Part shown: piece by piece, positions 53,033-60,430 of the stretch
How positions within the stretch are numbered: the stretch's first letter is position 1
How the letters are laid out: each line of letters opens with the position of its first letter
From: an uncultured Rhizobium sp.
Lineage (GTDB): Bacteria > Pseudomonadota > Alphaproteobacteria > Rhizobiales > Rhizobiaceae
Direction of reading: 5' to 3'
Assembly (NCBI GenBank): GCA_945952045.1
Contig: CAMFHE010000010.1
Location: forward strand, 1-64,000
DNA: 64,000 nt
Made by a program: the position numbers and the translations under genes
Notes under the pieces: model-generated
What the model was told of the DNA's origin: nothing
The model's database searches: none
What the model saw: the letters and a program-made list of their open reading frames with translations, nothing else

Positions 53033-53818
53033 TCAGCGGATGTCCGAACCGATCCACTTCGTGGCGATGGCGGCATAGGTGCCATCGGCCATCATGTCAT
53101 CAAGCGCCTTCTGCATGGCGGCCTTCAGCTCGGGATTGCCCTTGCGGATGGCGATGCCGATCTTGTCCTCGGTGCCGGCGAATTCCGGTACGTCGAGCTT
53201 GACGACCTTCTCGCCGGTATCCTTGACGGCAATCGATACCGGCACGGCATCGACGATCATCGCCTGGATGCGGCCGGCCTTCAGCTCAAGGAAGAGTTCT
53301 GGCAGACCCTTATAGGTGCGGATTTCCCAGCCGCCGCGCGCGCGGGCCCATTTTTCATGGGTTTCGCCAAGCGTCACGCCGATCGTCTTATCCTTGAGAT
53401 CGTCGAGGGACTTGATGTCGGAGCCTTCCGAAACGAAAACGCCACGGCCCGACTTGTAATAGGGGCCGACAAAATCGACGGCCTTTTCGCGTTCCGGGGT
53501 GATGGTCATGCTGCCGATGATGGAATCATATTTGCCGGCGAGCAGGCCGGCGATGATACCGTCCCAGGCGGTCGAGACGCCGGTGCCTTTCACGCCGAGG
53601 CGCTTGGCGATCTCGTTGCCCATATCGACGTCGAAGCCGACGACCTCGTTGCTTTCATTGACAAAGCTGAAGGGCGGATAGGCGCCGCTATTGGCAAACT
53701 TGAACTCGCCCGCAGACTTGATGGTTTCGAGATCGTTGGCACTCGCCGCCATCGGCGTTGCAACGACGGAAAAAGCAAGTCCTGCGGCCACGGCGTAGGA
53801 CATAATGGTCTTCAACAT
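53033..53818 (-). CDS. Polar amino-acid ABC transporter periplasmic binding protein
   Basis: 261 residues. A signal peptide (KTIMSYAVAAGLAFSVVATP) precedes the mature FKFANSGAYPPFSFVNESNE, the standard start of SBP family 3, followed by VGFDVDMGNEIAKRLG and the cleft motif SMTITPEREKAVDFVGPYY. This class binds polar amino acids, opines and similar amines. An AAGGGG site precedes the ATG. It is the first gene of the operon that ends with the acetylpolyamine amidohydrolase, so the ligand may be an N-acetylated amino acid or amine. Confidence 0.92.
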   Translation of the reverse strand: MLKTIMSYAVAAGLAFSVVATPMAASANDLETIKSAGEFKFANSGAYPPFSFVNESNEVVGFDVDMGNEIAKRLGVKGTGVSTAWDGIIAGLLAGKYDSIIGSMTITPEREKAVDFVGPYYKSGRGVFVSEGSDIKSLDDLKDKTIGVTLGETHEKWARARGGWEIRTYKGLPELFLELKAGRIQAMIVDAVPVSIAVKDTGEKVVKLDVPEFAGTEDKIGIAIRKGNPELKAAMQKALDDMMADGTYAAIATKWIGSDIR

Positions 53819-53987
53819 AACGGTTCCCCTTGTTTTGAGAGCTGCGCCGCCGAAGCGATGACGCCCTTTCAAGGGAAATATGTCGGCAGCGGCATGCATT
53901 TCGCAAATAGATATAGAAAATACTTACCATAGATTTTCGGAATGCATCCTTATGGCGAATTGCTGCCGACCGCGCAAGATCCGACGC

Positions 53988-54014
53988 ACGCCAAAACCGG
54001 GCTTTGGCGTTTTT
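53988..54014. terminator. Hairpin between lacI end and amino-acid importer promoter
   Basis: Stem ACGCCAAA (53988-53995) and TTTGGCGT (54003-54010) followed by TTTT on the plus strand. Both flanking genes are on the minus strand, so it marks the end of the leftward lacI message, although the T-tract is on the opposite side; it may act in both directions. Orientation uncertain. Confidence 0.45.
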
Positions 54015-54037
54015 CTGCAGGGAAGTTCAGGCCTCTA

Positions 54038-55102
54038 TCAGGATCGGGGCGGCGCCACGGATTGTCTGGCGACCAGCTGGGCATTCAGGATCTGAGAACT
54101 CCGGTAGGCGCTATCGTCGATCTTCCTGAGCAGCAATTCCACGGCCGTCGCGCCAAGCTTGGCAACGGGTCGTTTCACGACGGAAAGCGGCGGCCGGAAG
54201 ACGAGGGTCCATGGGGCCTCGTCAAAAGCGATGAGAGACAGACCCTCGCCGATCTGAAAACCGAGTTCCTGGGCCGCGCCCAACGCGCCCAAGGCCATTT
54301 CCTCGTTCGTGGCAAGGATCGCGGTCGGCGGTTGTGGGCCGGAGAGTATTTCGACCATCGCCTCATGCGCCGTTTCGATGCTGCTGTGACAAAAACGGGT
54401 CCATTCCGGATTTACCGCAAGCCCTAGTTCCGCGAGAGCCGATACCGCTCCTTCGACACGATCCCGAACCGTACCGACGACATGATCCGGCATGGAGCGG
54501 CTGTGCCTTTCGACGCTGGCGGTCGCGACAAGCAGACCGATCCGCACATGACCCGCAGCGGCAAAGTGCCGGATCGCCTCGTCGGCAGCGGCACGATCAT
54601 CCGTCGTCACGAAGTCGATTTCGTCTGAGTTGACGCGCCGGTCGAGCAGCACGACCGGCACCTCCGGCTCGCTCTGGACGATCAGGTGCTCGACCTCGTT
54701 TTGCGAGGCCGGTACGACGATCAGGCCATCGACCCGCTTTTCGATAAGCACCCGGACGGCGTTGCGCTCCTTCTCGATGTCGTCATCGGTATTGAGAACA
54801 AGGATCTGATAGCCGGCCTTGGAGGCAGTTTCGATGATGGCGCGGATGGCGCTGTTGAAGAAGGAGTTGGCAATGTCGGCGACGACGACGCCGATCGTCA
54901 GCGAGCGGCCGGAGCGCATCGAGCGCGCCAGTTCGTTCACCCGGTAGTTCAGCTCTGCCGCTGCCGCCATGACGCGCTCGCGGGTCGCCTCCGTGACAAG
55001 ACCATAACCACCGAGCGCGCGTGCGGCCGTGGCGCGCGAAACCTCCGCGCGCCGCGCCACGTCGATCAAAGTCGCCGCCTTGTCGTTCGGTGCCTGCGTC
55101 AT
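54038..55102 (-). CDS. LacI family transcriptional regulator
   Basis: 354 residues. The N-terminal HTH plus hinge helix (TLIDVARRAEVSRATAARAL, NELARSMRSGRS) is followed by a periplasmic-binding-protein-like sensor domain (GVVVADIANSFFNSAIRAI; VVPASQNEVEH; ILATNEEMALGALGAAQ). It is the last gene of a leftward sugar-uptake and kinase operon and most likely represses it through two palindromes with a central CG at about 60018 and 60071, in the operon promoter. The inducer is probably the imported sugar or its phosphate. Confidence 0.92.
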   Translation of the reverse strand: MTQAPNDKAATLIDVARRAEVSRATAARALGGYGLVTEATRERVMAAAAELNYRVNELARSMRSGRSLTIGVVVADIANSFFNSAIRAIIETASKAGYQILVLNTDDDIEKERNAVRVLIEKRVDGLIVVPASQNEVEHLIVQSEPEVPVVLLDRRVNSDEIDFVTTDDRAAADEAIRHFAAAGHVRIGLLVATASVERHSRSMPDHVVGTVRDRVEGAVSALAELGLAVNPEWTRFCHSSIETAHEAMVEILSGPQPPTAILATNEEMALGALGAAQELGFQIGEGLSLIAFDEAPWTLVFRPPLSVVKRPVAKLGATAVELLLRKIDDSAYRSSQILNAQLVARQSVAPPRS

Positions 55103-55190
55103 CTTGTGTCCCGATTGTTCGACCGCATGTCGATATCACATATTGGGTTCCACCCGGGATGGAAACCGGGTGGCCCGAAGGCTGCGCCAT

Positions 55191-56072
55191 CTAGGGCAGG
55201 ACAAGCTCGGCGCCCGCCCGGCGGCAAGTCGCGGCCGCGACCGCCATGGCCTGCGTAAGATACTGTCGCCATACATCCCCGCTCAACGGCCGCCCGCCGC
55301 TCAGCAGGGATGAGATGAGGCTCGCCAGCGTCGCATCGCCGGCCCCCATCGTATCGACGATCGGCTCCGGCCTCTCCGCGATGGGAACGGCGACCCTTAA
55401 TCCGGATCGATCCACCAGGGTCGCGCCGCCGGCGCCATGGGAAAACAGGATGGTTTCCACACCCATGCGAAACAGATGCCCGGCGACAGACGGCCAGTCC
55501 GTTTCGTAAAGGAGCTGGACATCCTCGTCGCTGAGCTTCACCAGATTTGCAACGGTGACGACCTTCTCGAAGCCTTGCCGGTAGGCAGCAAGCGAAGAGA
55601 TCAATCGTGGACGCGGGTTGGGATCGGCGATCCGCAGGCCGGGCGCGACGGCAAGCGCCTTTACCAGATCATCGGCATGCGCCGGATTGTCCAGTGGATA
55701 CGAATTGACGACCGCGGCGGCGGTATTCGACAATGCAGCCAGTGCCTCCGCCCCGAAGGCGATCCGGCGACGGTACATGGCAGGCGCGAAGGCATAGCTG
55801 GGCTCGCCGTTCACCCGGGTCGAGCTGACGACGCCCGTCGGATCCACCGTCGGCGTGTTGACGATCCGGATACCACGCTCGCGCGCATAACGCAGGAGCG
55901 TATAGCCGTCCCTGTCCTGGCCGACACGGGTGACCAGCGTCGAAGGCAGGCCAAGCCGGGCGATGCCGGCGGCAAGGTTGAGCCCTGCCCCGCCGGCGAA
56001 CCGCTCGGGTTCCTTGCCCTCGGCCCTGATTTCGTCGACGATGCAATCGCCGATGGTTACGACACCATGCAT
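55191..56072 (-). CDS. PfkB family sugar kinase
   Basis: 293 residues. The substrate-binding GG motif appears as ERFAGGAGLNLAAGIARLG near residue 25, and the ATP/anion-hole motif DTMGAGDATLASLIS holds the catalytic Asp246. Sequence type is fructokinase/ribokinase-like. It would phosphorylate the sugar brought in by the linked FrcBCA-like importer. The ATG at 56072 lies 8 bp after the stop of the SIS gene; a longer frame reaches into that gene and is rejected. Confidence 0.9.
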   Translation of the reverse strand: MHGVVTIGDCIVDEIRAEGKEPERFAGGAGLNLAAGIARLGLPSTLVTRVGQDRDGYTLLRYARERGIRIVNTPTVDPTGVVSSTRVNGEPSYAFAPAMYRRRIAFGAEALAALSNTAAAVVNSYPLDNPAHADDLVKALAVAPGLRIADPNPRPRLISSLAAYRQGFEKVVTVANLVKLSDEDVQLLYETDWPSVAGHLFRMGVETILFSHGAGGATLVDRSGLRVAVPIAERPEPIVDTMGAGDATLASLISSLLSGGRPLSGDVWRQYLTQAMAVAAATCRRAGAELVLP

Positions 56073-56079
56073 CCGCGTC

Positions 56080-56628
56080 TCACTGCAGATTCGTATGCCG
56101 ATAGGCCATCGTTCCGTGGGCATCGTCCATGTCGGAGGCGAGCTGCAACACGACGGCATCGAGAAGCAGCAGGCAGGTCTGCTCGAAGAGGCTGCCGCCA
56201 AACTGCTTCGTCTCGATCACCGGAACCGGCAGGACAATGTCGGCGATGCCGGCAAGCGTGCCTTTCGGCTTGTGCGTCAGCGTGACGACAGTCGCGCCCT
56301 CGGCCTTGGCGATCTTCGCATAGCTGAGGCTGACGGGCGTCTCGCCGGAGCCAGAGATGATCAGCAGGCCATCGCCCTTGCGTACGGAGGGCGCCGTGAC
56401 TTCGCCGACGAAATGCGCCGACCGGCCAAGATGCATGAAGCGCATCGCCGACATCTGGGCCGCAAGCCCGGAACGCCCCTGCCCCGAGAAGAACCACCGG
56501 CGGTCGCCATCGCGCAGGGCATCGACGACAGCGGCGAAGGCCTGTGGATCGATGCGCTGCAGCAACTCCTCTATTTCTTGTCCCACGGCCAGCCAAGGCC
56601 TTGTTCCGGGAGCCGTTCCTTGATCCAT
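56080..56628 (-). CDS. SIS-domain isomerase, 6-phospho-3-hexuloisomerase-like
   Basis: 182 residues: one SIS domain (about 40-165) with FSGQGRSGLAAQMSAMRFMHLG and ISGSGETPVSLSYAKIAK, both sugar-phosphate-binding Ser/Thr loops. The length and pattern match HxlB/PHI, which converts 3-hexulose 6-phosphate to fructose 6-phosphate. It follows an HPS-like gene, as hxlB follows hxlA in methylotrophs, and overlaps it by 58 bp; an AAAGG site lies 8 nt before the ATG at 56628. Confidence 0.87.
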   Translation of the reverse strand: MDQGTAPGTRPWLAVGQEIEELLQRIDPQAFAAVVDALRDGDRRWFFSGQGRSGLAAQMSAMRFMHLGRSAHFVGEVTAPSVRKGDGLLIISGSGETPVSLSYAKIAKAEGATVVTLTHKPKGTLAGIADIVLPVPVIETKQFGGSLFEQTCLLLLDAVVLQLASDMDDAHGTMAYRHTNLQ

Positions 56629-57230
56629 GATGCTACCTTTCCTGGGTTTTCAGATTCCGTGATGGCGCTGCCAACGACGAGAATTTCGGGTTTGACGGCG
56701 ATGACCGAGTCCAGCGTCGCCGGGCCGATGCCGCCGGCGAGCGACACGCGGAATCCGCGCGCATGCATGGCGGCGACGGCATCGATGTGGCCGATGGAGC
56801 TGTCGCCGGCAAGGCGGGCGTCGGTCGGCGAATGGACGGCGACATAGGCAAAGCCTTCCGGCAGGACGAAATCCTGCGGCAACAGGATCGGCCTGCCGGA
56901 TTCCGTGATCGTGTCGACGATGACGGAGGCGCCAAAAGCGGTTGCGCATTTGCCGACCGTCTCATGCGTCGCGCTGGACGCGCAGGACAGGACGGTCATG
57001 AAGGATGCGCCCGCGCCGAACACCATATTGGCTTCCAGCGCGCCGCCATCGACCGTCTTGGTATCGGCGAGAACGGGAATGTCAGGGCAGATCTCGCGCA
57101 CCGTCGTGATGGCGGCGATGCCGAAGCGCTTGAGAAGCGGCGTTCCCACTTCGATGATATCGGCAACGCCCTTGAGGGCGGGCAGGATTCCGAGATGTTC
57201 CGGCTTGTCGAGCGCGACTTGCAGCAGCAT
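56571..57230 (-). CDS. 3-hexulose-6-phosphate synthase/KGPDC-like enzyme (OMP-decarboxylase suprafamily)
   Basis: 219 residues, a TIM barrel of the OMPDC suprafamily. The catalytic Asp-x-Lys-x-x-Asp motif is D56-T-K58-T-V-D61 (VLADTKTVDGG), with Asp8 and Glu27 (EVGTPLLK) also conserved and the phosphate loop in VSLAGGIGP...VVGSAIT. Members either condense formaldehyde with ribulose 5-phosphate (HPS) or decarboxylate 3-keto-gulonate 6-phosphate (UlaD). With a SIS isomerase and a sugar kinase in a sugar-import operon, running in the cleavage or decarboxylation direction on an unusual sugar phosphate is as likely as formaldehyde fixation. Confidence 0.88.
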   Translation of the reverse strand: MLLQVALDKPEHLGILPALKGVADIIEVGTPLLKRFGIAAITTVREICPDIPVLADTKTVDGGALEANMVFGAGASFMTVLSCASSATHETVGKCATAFGASVIVDTITESGRPILLPQDFVLPEGFAYVAVHSPTDARLAGDSSIGHIDAVAAMHARGFRVSLAGGIGPATLDSVIAVKPEILVVGSAITESENPGKVASWIKERLPEQGLGWPWDKK

Positions 57231-57234
57231 TGAA

Positions 57235-58002
57235 TTATTTCCTTTCCGTTTGACCGAGGCCGGTGATCGCCTTCAACAGGCTATCCGGCGTGAATGTCGA
57301 GGACGGCGCGTCTGCGACGACCCGGCCAAGGCGCAACACGACGATGCGATCCGTCACCTCCAGCACATGCGGCAGCGTATGCGAGATGAAGATGACGCCG
57401 AAGCCCTTGGCGCGGGCATTGCGGATAATTTCCAGCACCTCCCCTGCCTGGCGCGCGCCGAGATGGTTGGTGGGCTCGTCGAGAAGAATGACCTTGTTCG
57501 CCCAGGCCACGGCCCGCCCGATGGCGACGGCCTGGCGCTGGCCGCCGGAAAGGCGCGCCACCGGTCGGTCGGTGGCCGGTACGGCGATGCCGACCTGCTC
57601 CAGCCCGGCATGGGCATCGCGGCGCATGGCCTTCTCATCCAGAAAGCCGAGTTTGCCGAGGAAGCCTTTGCGCAGGATCTCGCGGCCGAGGAAGACATTG
57701 GCGGCCACCGTCAGGTCCGGCGCGACGCCGGAATCCTGATAAAGCGTCTCGACGCCCGCCTCCAGCGCGTCATGCGGCGATTTCCAGACGCGGCGCACGC
57801 CATCGAGATAGATTTCGCCGCTATCGGGTTCATGGGCACCGGAGAGCACCTTGACCAGCGTCGATTTGCCGGCGCCATTGTCCCCGACGAGGCCGACGAC
57901 CTCTCCGGCGCGCAGGGAAAAATCGACATTGTCGAGCGCCACGACACCGCCGTAACGTTTGCCCACGCCACGGACTTCATAAAGAACGGAAGCGTTTTCC
58001 AT
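57235..58002 (-). CDS. Sugar ABC transporter ATP-binding protein, FrcA-like
   Basis: 255 residues with a single nucleotide-binding domain: Walker A GDNGAGKST (40-48), signature LSGGQRQAVAIGRAV (from 151) and Walker B VILLDEPTNHLG (171-182). Most RbsA/XylG ATPases are double-length; a single-domain form is typical of rhizobial FrcA. It drives uptake through the permease whose stop codon it overlaps by 1 bp. Confidence 0.9.
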   Translation of the reverse strand: MENASVLYEVRGVGKRYGGVVALDNVDFSLRAGEVVGLVGDNGAGKSTLVKVLSGAHEPDSGEIYLDGVRRVWKSPHDALEAGVETLYQDSGVAPDLTVAANVFLGREILRKGFLGKLGFLDEKAMRRDAHAGLEQVGIAVPATDRPVARLSGGQRQAVAIGRAVAWANKVILLDEPTNHLGARQAGEVLEIIRNARAKGFGVIFISHTLPHVLEVTDRIVVLRLGRVVADAPSSTFTPDSLLKAITGLGQTERK

Positions 58003-58991
58003 CAGCGGCCTCCTTTTGCGCCAAGTCCCTGGATGCCGACGGCAAGTGCAATCAGCGCCGCCACGACGATTTGCTGCCAGTTGGGCTGCACGCCGATCAG
58101 GATGAGGCCGCTCAGCACCGCCGTCGTGATCAGCGCGCCGACGACGACGCCGCTGAGTTTGCCCGTGCCGCCAAGCAGGCTAACGCCGCCGATGACGGTT
58201 GCCGCGATGGCATTCAATTCACCGCCGCGACCCGAAAGCGGCGAGCCGGAGCCAAGACGGAAATAGACGAACGCTCCGGCAAGGGCTGCAAGCACGCCTG
58301 AGAGCAAGTAAAGCTTGATCAGATGTCGCTCGACATTGATCCCTGCGCCGCGGGCAGCGAAGGGATTGGAGCCGATGGCATAGGTCCAGCGGCCGAACCG
58401 CGCCCGGGACATGAAAGCCCAGGAGATGGCGATGATGACAAACACGACGATGACGGGCACGGTCAACGCGCCGAAATAACTCGCATTGCCGAGCAGGATG
58501 ACTTCTTTCGGCGCGCCGGCGATCTGCGTGCCGCCGGTCAAAACGAGGCTCATGCCGGCAGCAGCGCCCATCGTCGCCAGGGTCGCGACGAAAGGCACCA
58601 GCCTGCAATAGGTGATCAGCAGACCGTTGATCAGGCCGACGACGGCGCCGACGCCGACCGCAACCAGAAGACCGAGCAAAATCGCCAGCCACGGATCGAA
58701 GCCCGCCGCATTCGCCGAGCGGATGACGAGCGCCATGGAGACGCCCGCCAGCCCGAGAACGGACCCCACGGAGAGATCGATACCCCTGGAGGCAATGACG
58801 AAAGTCTGGCCGATCGCCATCAGGACGACAGGCGAAAAATCCTGAAGGATGTTCGCCATGGCCCGGATCGAAAAGAACCGGGGATTGGCGAGCGAAAACG
58901 CCAGAACCATCACGCAGAACAGCAGCAACAGGACGACATCCTGCCGCAGGCCGGACGCTTTCAGACGGGCCAACTTGCCTTGCATTTCCAT
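58002..58991 (-). CDS. Sugar ABC transporter permease, RbsC/FrcC-like
   Basis: 329 residues, about 8-10 transmembrane helices, with GIDLSVGSVLGLAGVSMAL and the conserved AIGSNPFAARGAGINVERHLIKLY segment preceding TM7, both hallmarks of the CUT2 permeases, and GGVSLLGGTGKLSGVVVGAL near the end. It forms a homodimeric channel in the inner membrane for a monosaccharide or polyol. Confidence 0.92.
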   Translation of the reverse strand: MEMQGKLARLKASGLRQDVVLLLLFCVMVLAFSLANPRFFSIRAMANILQDFSPVVLMAIGQTFVIASRGIDLSVGSVLGLAGVSMALVIRSANAAGFDPWLAILLGLLVAVGVGAVVGLINGLLITYCRLVPFVATLATMGAAAGMSLVLTGGTQIAGAPKEVILLGNASYFGALTVPVIVVFVIIAISWAFMSRARFGRWTYAIGSNPFAARGAGINVERHLIKLYLLSGVLAALAGAFVYFRLGSGSPLSGRGGELNAIAATVIGGVSLLGGTGKLSGVVVGALITTAVLSGLILIGVQPNWQQIVVAALIALAVGIQGLGAKGGR

Positions 58992-59032
58992 TTCACAGAT
59001 CTCCGCGCAGGACGTGAGAGGCGCTTTTCAAC

Positions 59033-59992
59033 TCACTCCGAATACATCGAGGAGCCGGTCTGCGCGAAATTCTCCTTGGTCATGACCACATTGGGAATGA
59101 CAACGGATTTTTCGATCTTGTCGGCGCCCTCGCCGGAGACTTTCGCCGTGGCGTATTCAAGCGCGAGTTCCGCTTCCCTGGCAGGCTGCTGGGCGACGAG
59201 CGCGGTGAAGACGCCTTCCTGAAGCGCATCGACCTGCGCCTTGTAGGCGTCATAGCCGACCAGCTTGACCTTACCGACTGCATTGCTGTTGCGCAGCGCG
59301 GCAATCGTTCCCGTGCCGCTCGTTCCGTCGATCGCGAAGATGCCGGCAAGGTCGGGATGGTTCAAAAGCACGGTATTGACGGCGGATGTCGCCGTGGCCG
59401 GCTGGCTGTTGGCATATTCGCGGCCAACGATTTCGACCTTCGGGAAGTTTGCCGCCATCTCCTCGCGGAAGCCTTGTTCGCGCAAGGTGTTGGTCGTCGC
59501 ACCCGGCGAACCCGACATGATGAAGACCTTGCCCTGACCGCCGATCTGCCCGGCCAAAGTCTTGGCCGCCTGACGCCCGCCATCAACATTGTCGCCGGTG
59601 ATGTGCGACGTCAGATAGGCTTGATCGGTAACGGTGGTATCGACGGTGATCACCGGAATTCCGGTTGCCTCGGCGCGCACGACGGCGGGCTGCAGCGAGT
59701 CCGGATCGGTCGGAACGAGAATGAGCGCATCGATATCGTCGGCAAGCGCCGCATCGACGAAGGGCATCTGGGACTGCGGCGAATATTCCGAGGCGCTGCC
59801 CTGCCAGACGAGTTCCACACCGAGCTTTTCAGCGGCGGCGCGCGCACCCTTTTCCATCGCCAGGAAGAACGGGTCGGATGCGATGCCGGGAATGAAAGCG
59901 ACTTTCAGCTTGTCTTTCGCATTTGCACCGTGCGCACCAAGCGCAAGCACGGAAACGGTGGCAGCAATGATCAGATGGCGGATGCGGCTCAT
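59033..59992 (-). CDS. Sugar ABC transporter periplasmic binding protein, RbsB/FrcB-like
   Basis: 319 residues. Signal peptide (IRHLIIAATVSVLALGAHGANA), then the SBP family 1 (CUT2) pattern KVAFIPGIASDPFFLAMEKGARAAAEKLG, the cleft segment DALILVPTDPDSLQPAVVRA and VDTTVTDQAYLTSHITGDN. It binds a monosaccharide for the permease encoded just downstream. The start at 59992 has GGAGGAGAAA upstream; an upstream in-frame ATG would sit in the operator. First gene of the LacI-controlled operon. Confidence 0.92.
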   Translation of the reverse strand: MSRIRHLIIAATVSVLALGAHGANAKDKLKVAFIPGIASDPFFLAMEKGARAAAEKLGVELVWQGSASEYSPQSQMPFVDAALADDIDALILVPTDPDSLQPAVVRAEATGIPVITVDTTVTDQAYLTSHITGDNVDGGRQAAKTLAGQIGGQGKVFIMSGSPGATTNTLREQGFREEMAANFPKVEIVGREYANSQPATATSAVNTVLLNHPDLAGIFAIDGTSGTGTIAALRNSNAVGKVKLVGYDAYKAQVDALQEGVFTALVAQQPAREAELALEYATAKVSGEGADKIEKSVVIPNVVMTKENFAQTGSSMYSE

Positions 59993-60002
59993 TTTTCTCT
60001 CC

Positions 60003-60032
60003 TCCATAAATGAGATCGATCTCATTTATGGA
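60003..60032. promoter_or_regulatory. LacI-type operator O1, 30-bp perfect palindrome
   Basis: A 30-bp perfect palindrome, TCCATAAATGAGATC (60003-60017) followed by its exact complement to 60032, with the central CG expected for LacI-family operators (GAGATCGATCTC). It overlaps the ribosome-binding region of the sugar-binding-protein gene, so a bound repressor would block transcript elongation or initiation. Confidence 0.8.
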
Positions 60033-60060
60033 TATCAGGTCTCTTCTCACTGTCAAACAC

Positions 60061-60080
60061 AAAAGAGATCGATCTCATTG
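60061..60080. promoter_or_regulatory. LacI-type operator O2
   Basis: The core GAGATCGATCTC recurs at 60065-60076 inside AAAGAGATCGATCTCATT. Its centre is 53 bp from that of O1, about five helical turns, so one repressor tetramer could loop the DNA between them, and the promoter of the sugar operon lies in that interval. Confidence 0.75.
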
Positions 60081-60318
60081 AGTGAAGATAATGATGCACC
60101 CGGACGAACGGCGCGGGGACTTTTAGTGCGAGACCGAAGGGTCTGGAACAAGATTGCAGAGGGACATGTCGGATGGCAGGCTCCGCGCACACCGCGTGGA
60201 ACCATGTCTCGATACGATATGCGGGATTTTTGACGCCGTTGACCGACGATATGCGTCGAGATTTCGAATCGTCGCATGCGCTGGACGATGACGGTCTGAA
60301 GCCCTTAGAGCCACGACA

Positions 60319-60353
60319 TGAAAAGCCGCGCCCGCCTTTCGGCTTGCGCGGCT
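60319..60353 (-). terminator. Intrinsic terminator of aceA
   Basis: On the minus strand an 8-bp stem AGCCGCGC/GCGCGGCT (60324-60331 with 60346-60353), extended inside by a GCC/GGC pairing around CGAAAG, runs directly into TTTT. It lies about 80 bp after the isocitrate lyase stop, behind a second hairpin. Confidence 0.7.
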
Positions 60354-60383
60354 ATCCTGTCATCTGACGACCCGGGATAGGAT

Positions 60384-60411
60384 TGCGAGGAGGCATTTTT
60401 GCCTCCTCGCA
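60384..60411. other. Perfect hairpin 3' of aceA
   Basis: An 11-bp perfect stem TGCGAGGAGGC (60384-60394) and GCCTCCTCGCA (60401-60411) with an ATTTTT loop, starting 20 bp after the aceA stop. It lacks a T-tract on the minus strand, and so probably stabilises the message end or assists the adjacent terminator. Confidence 0.65.
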
Positions 60412-60430
60412 TTTTCCACGTTTCTGTCGG

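Noticed and set aside
60033-60383. Possible small gene between the sugar operator and aceA
   Set aside because: Only a short plus-strand frame with no ribosome-binding site; the stretch holds operator O2 and the aceA terminators.
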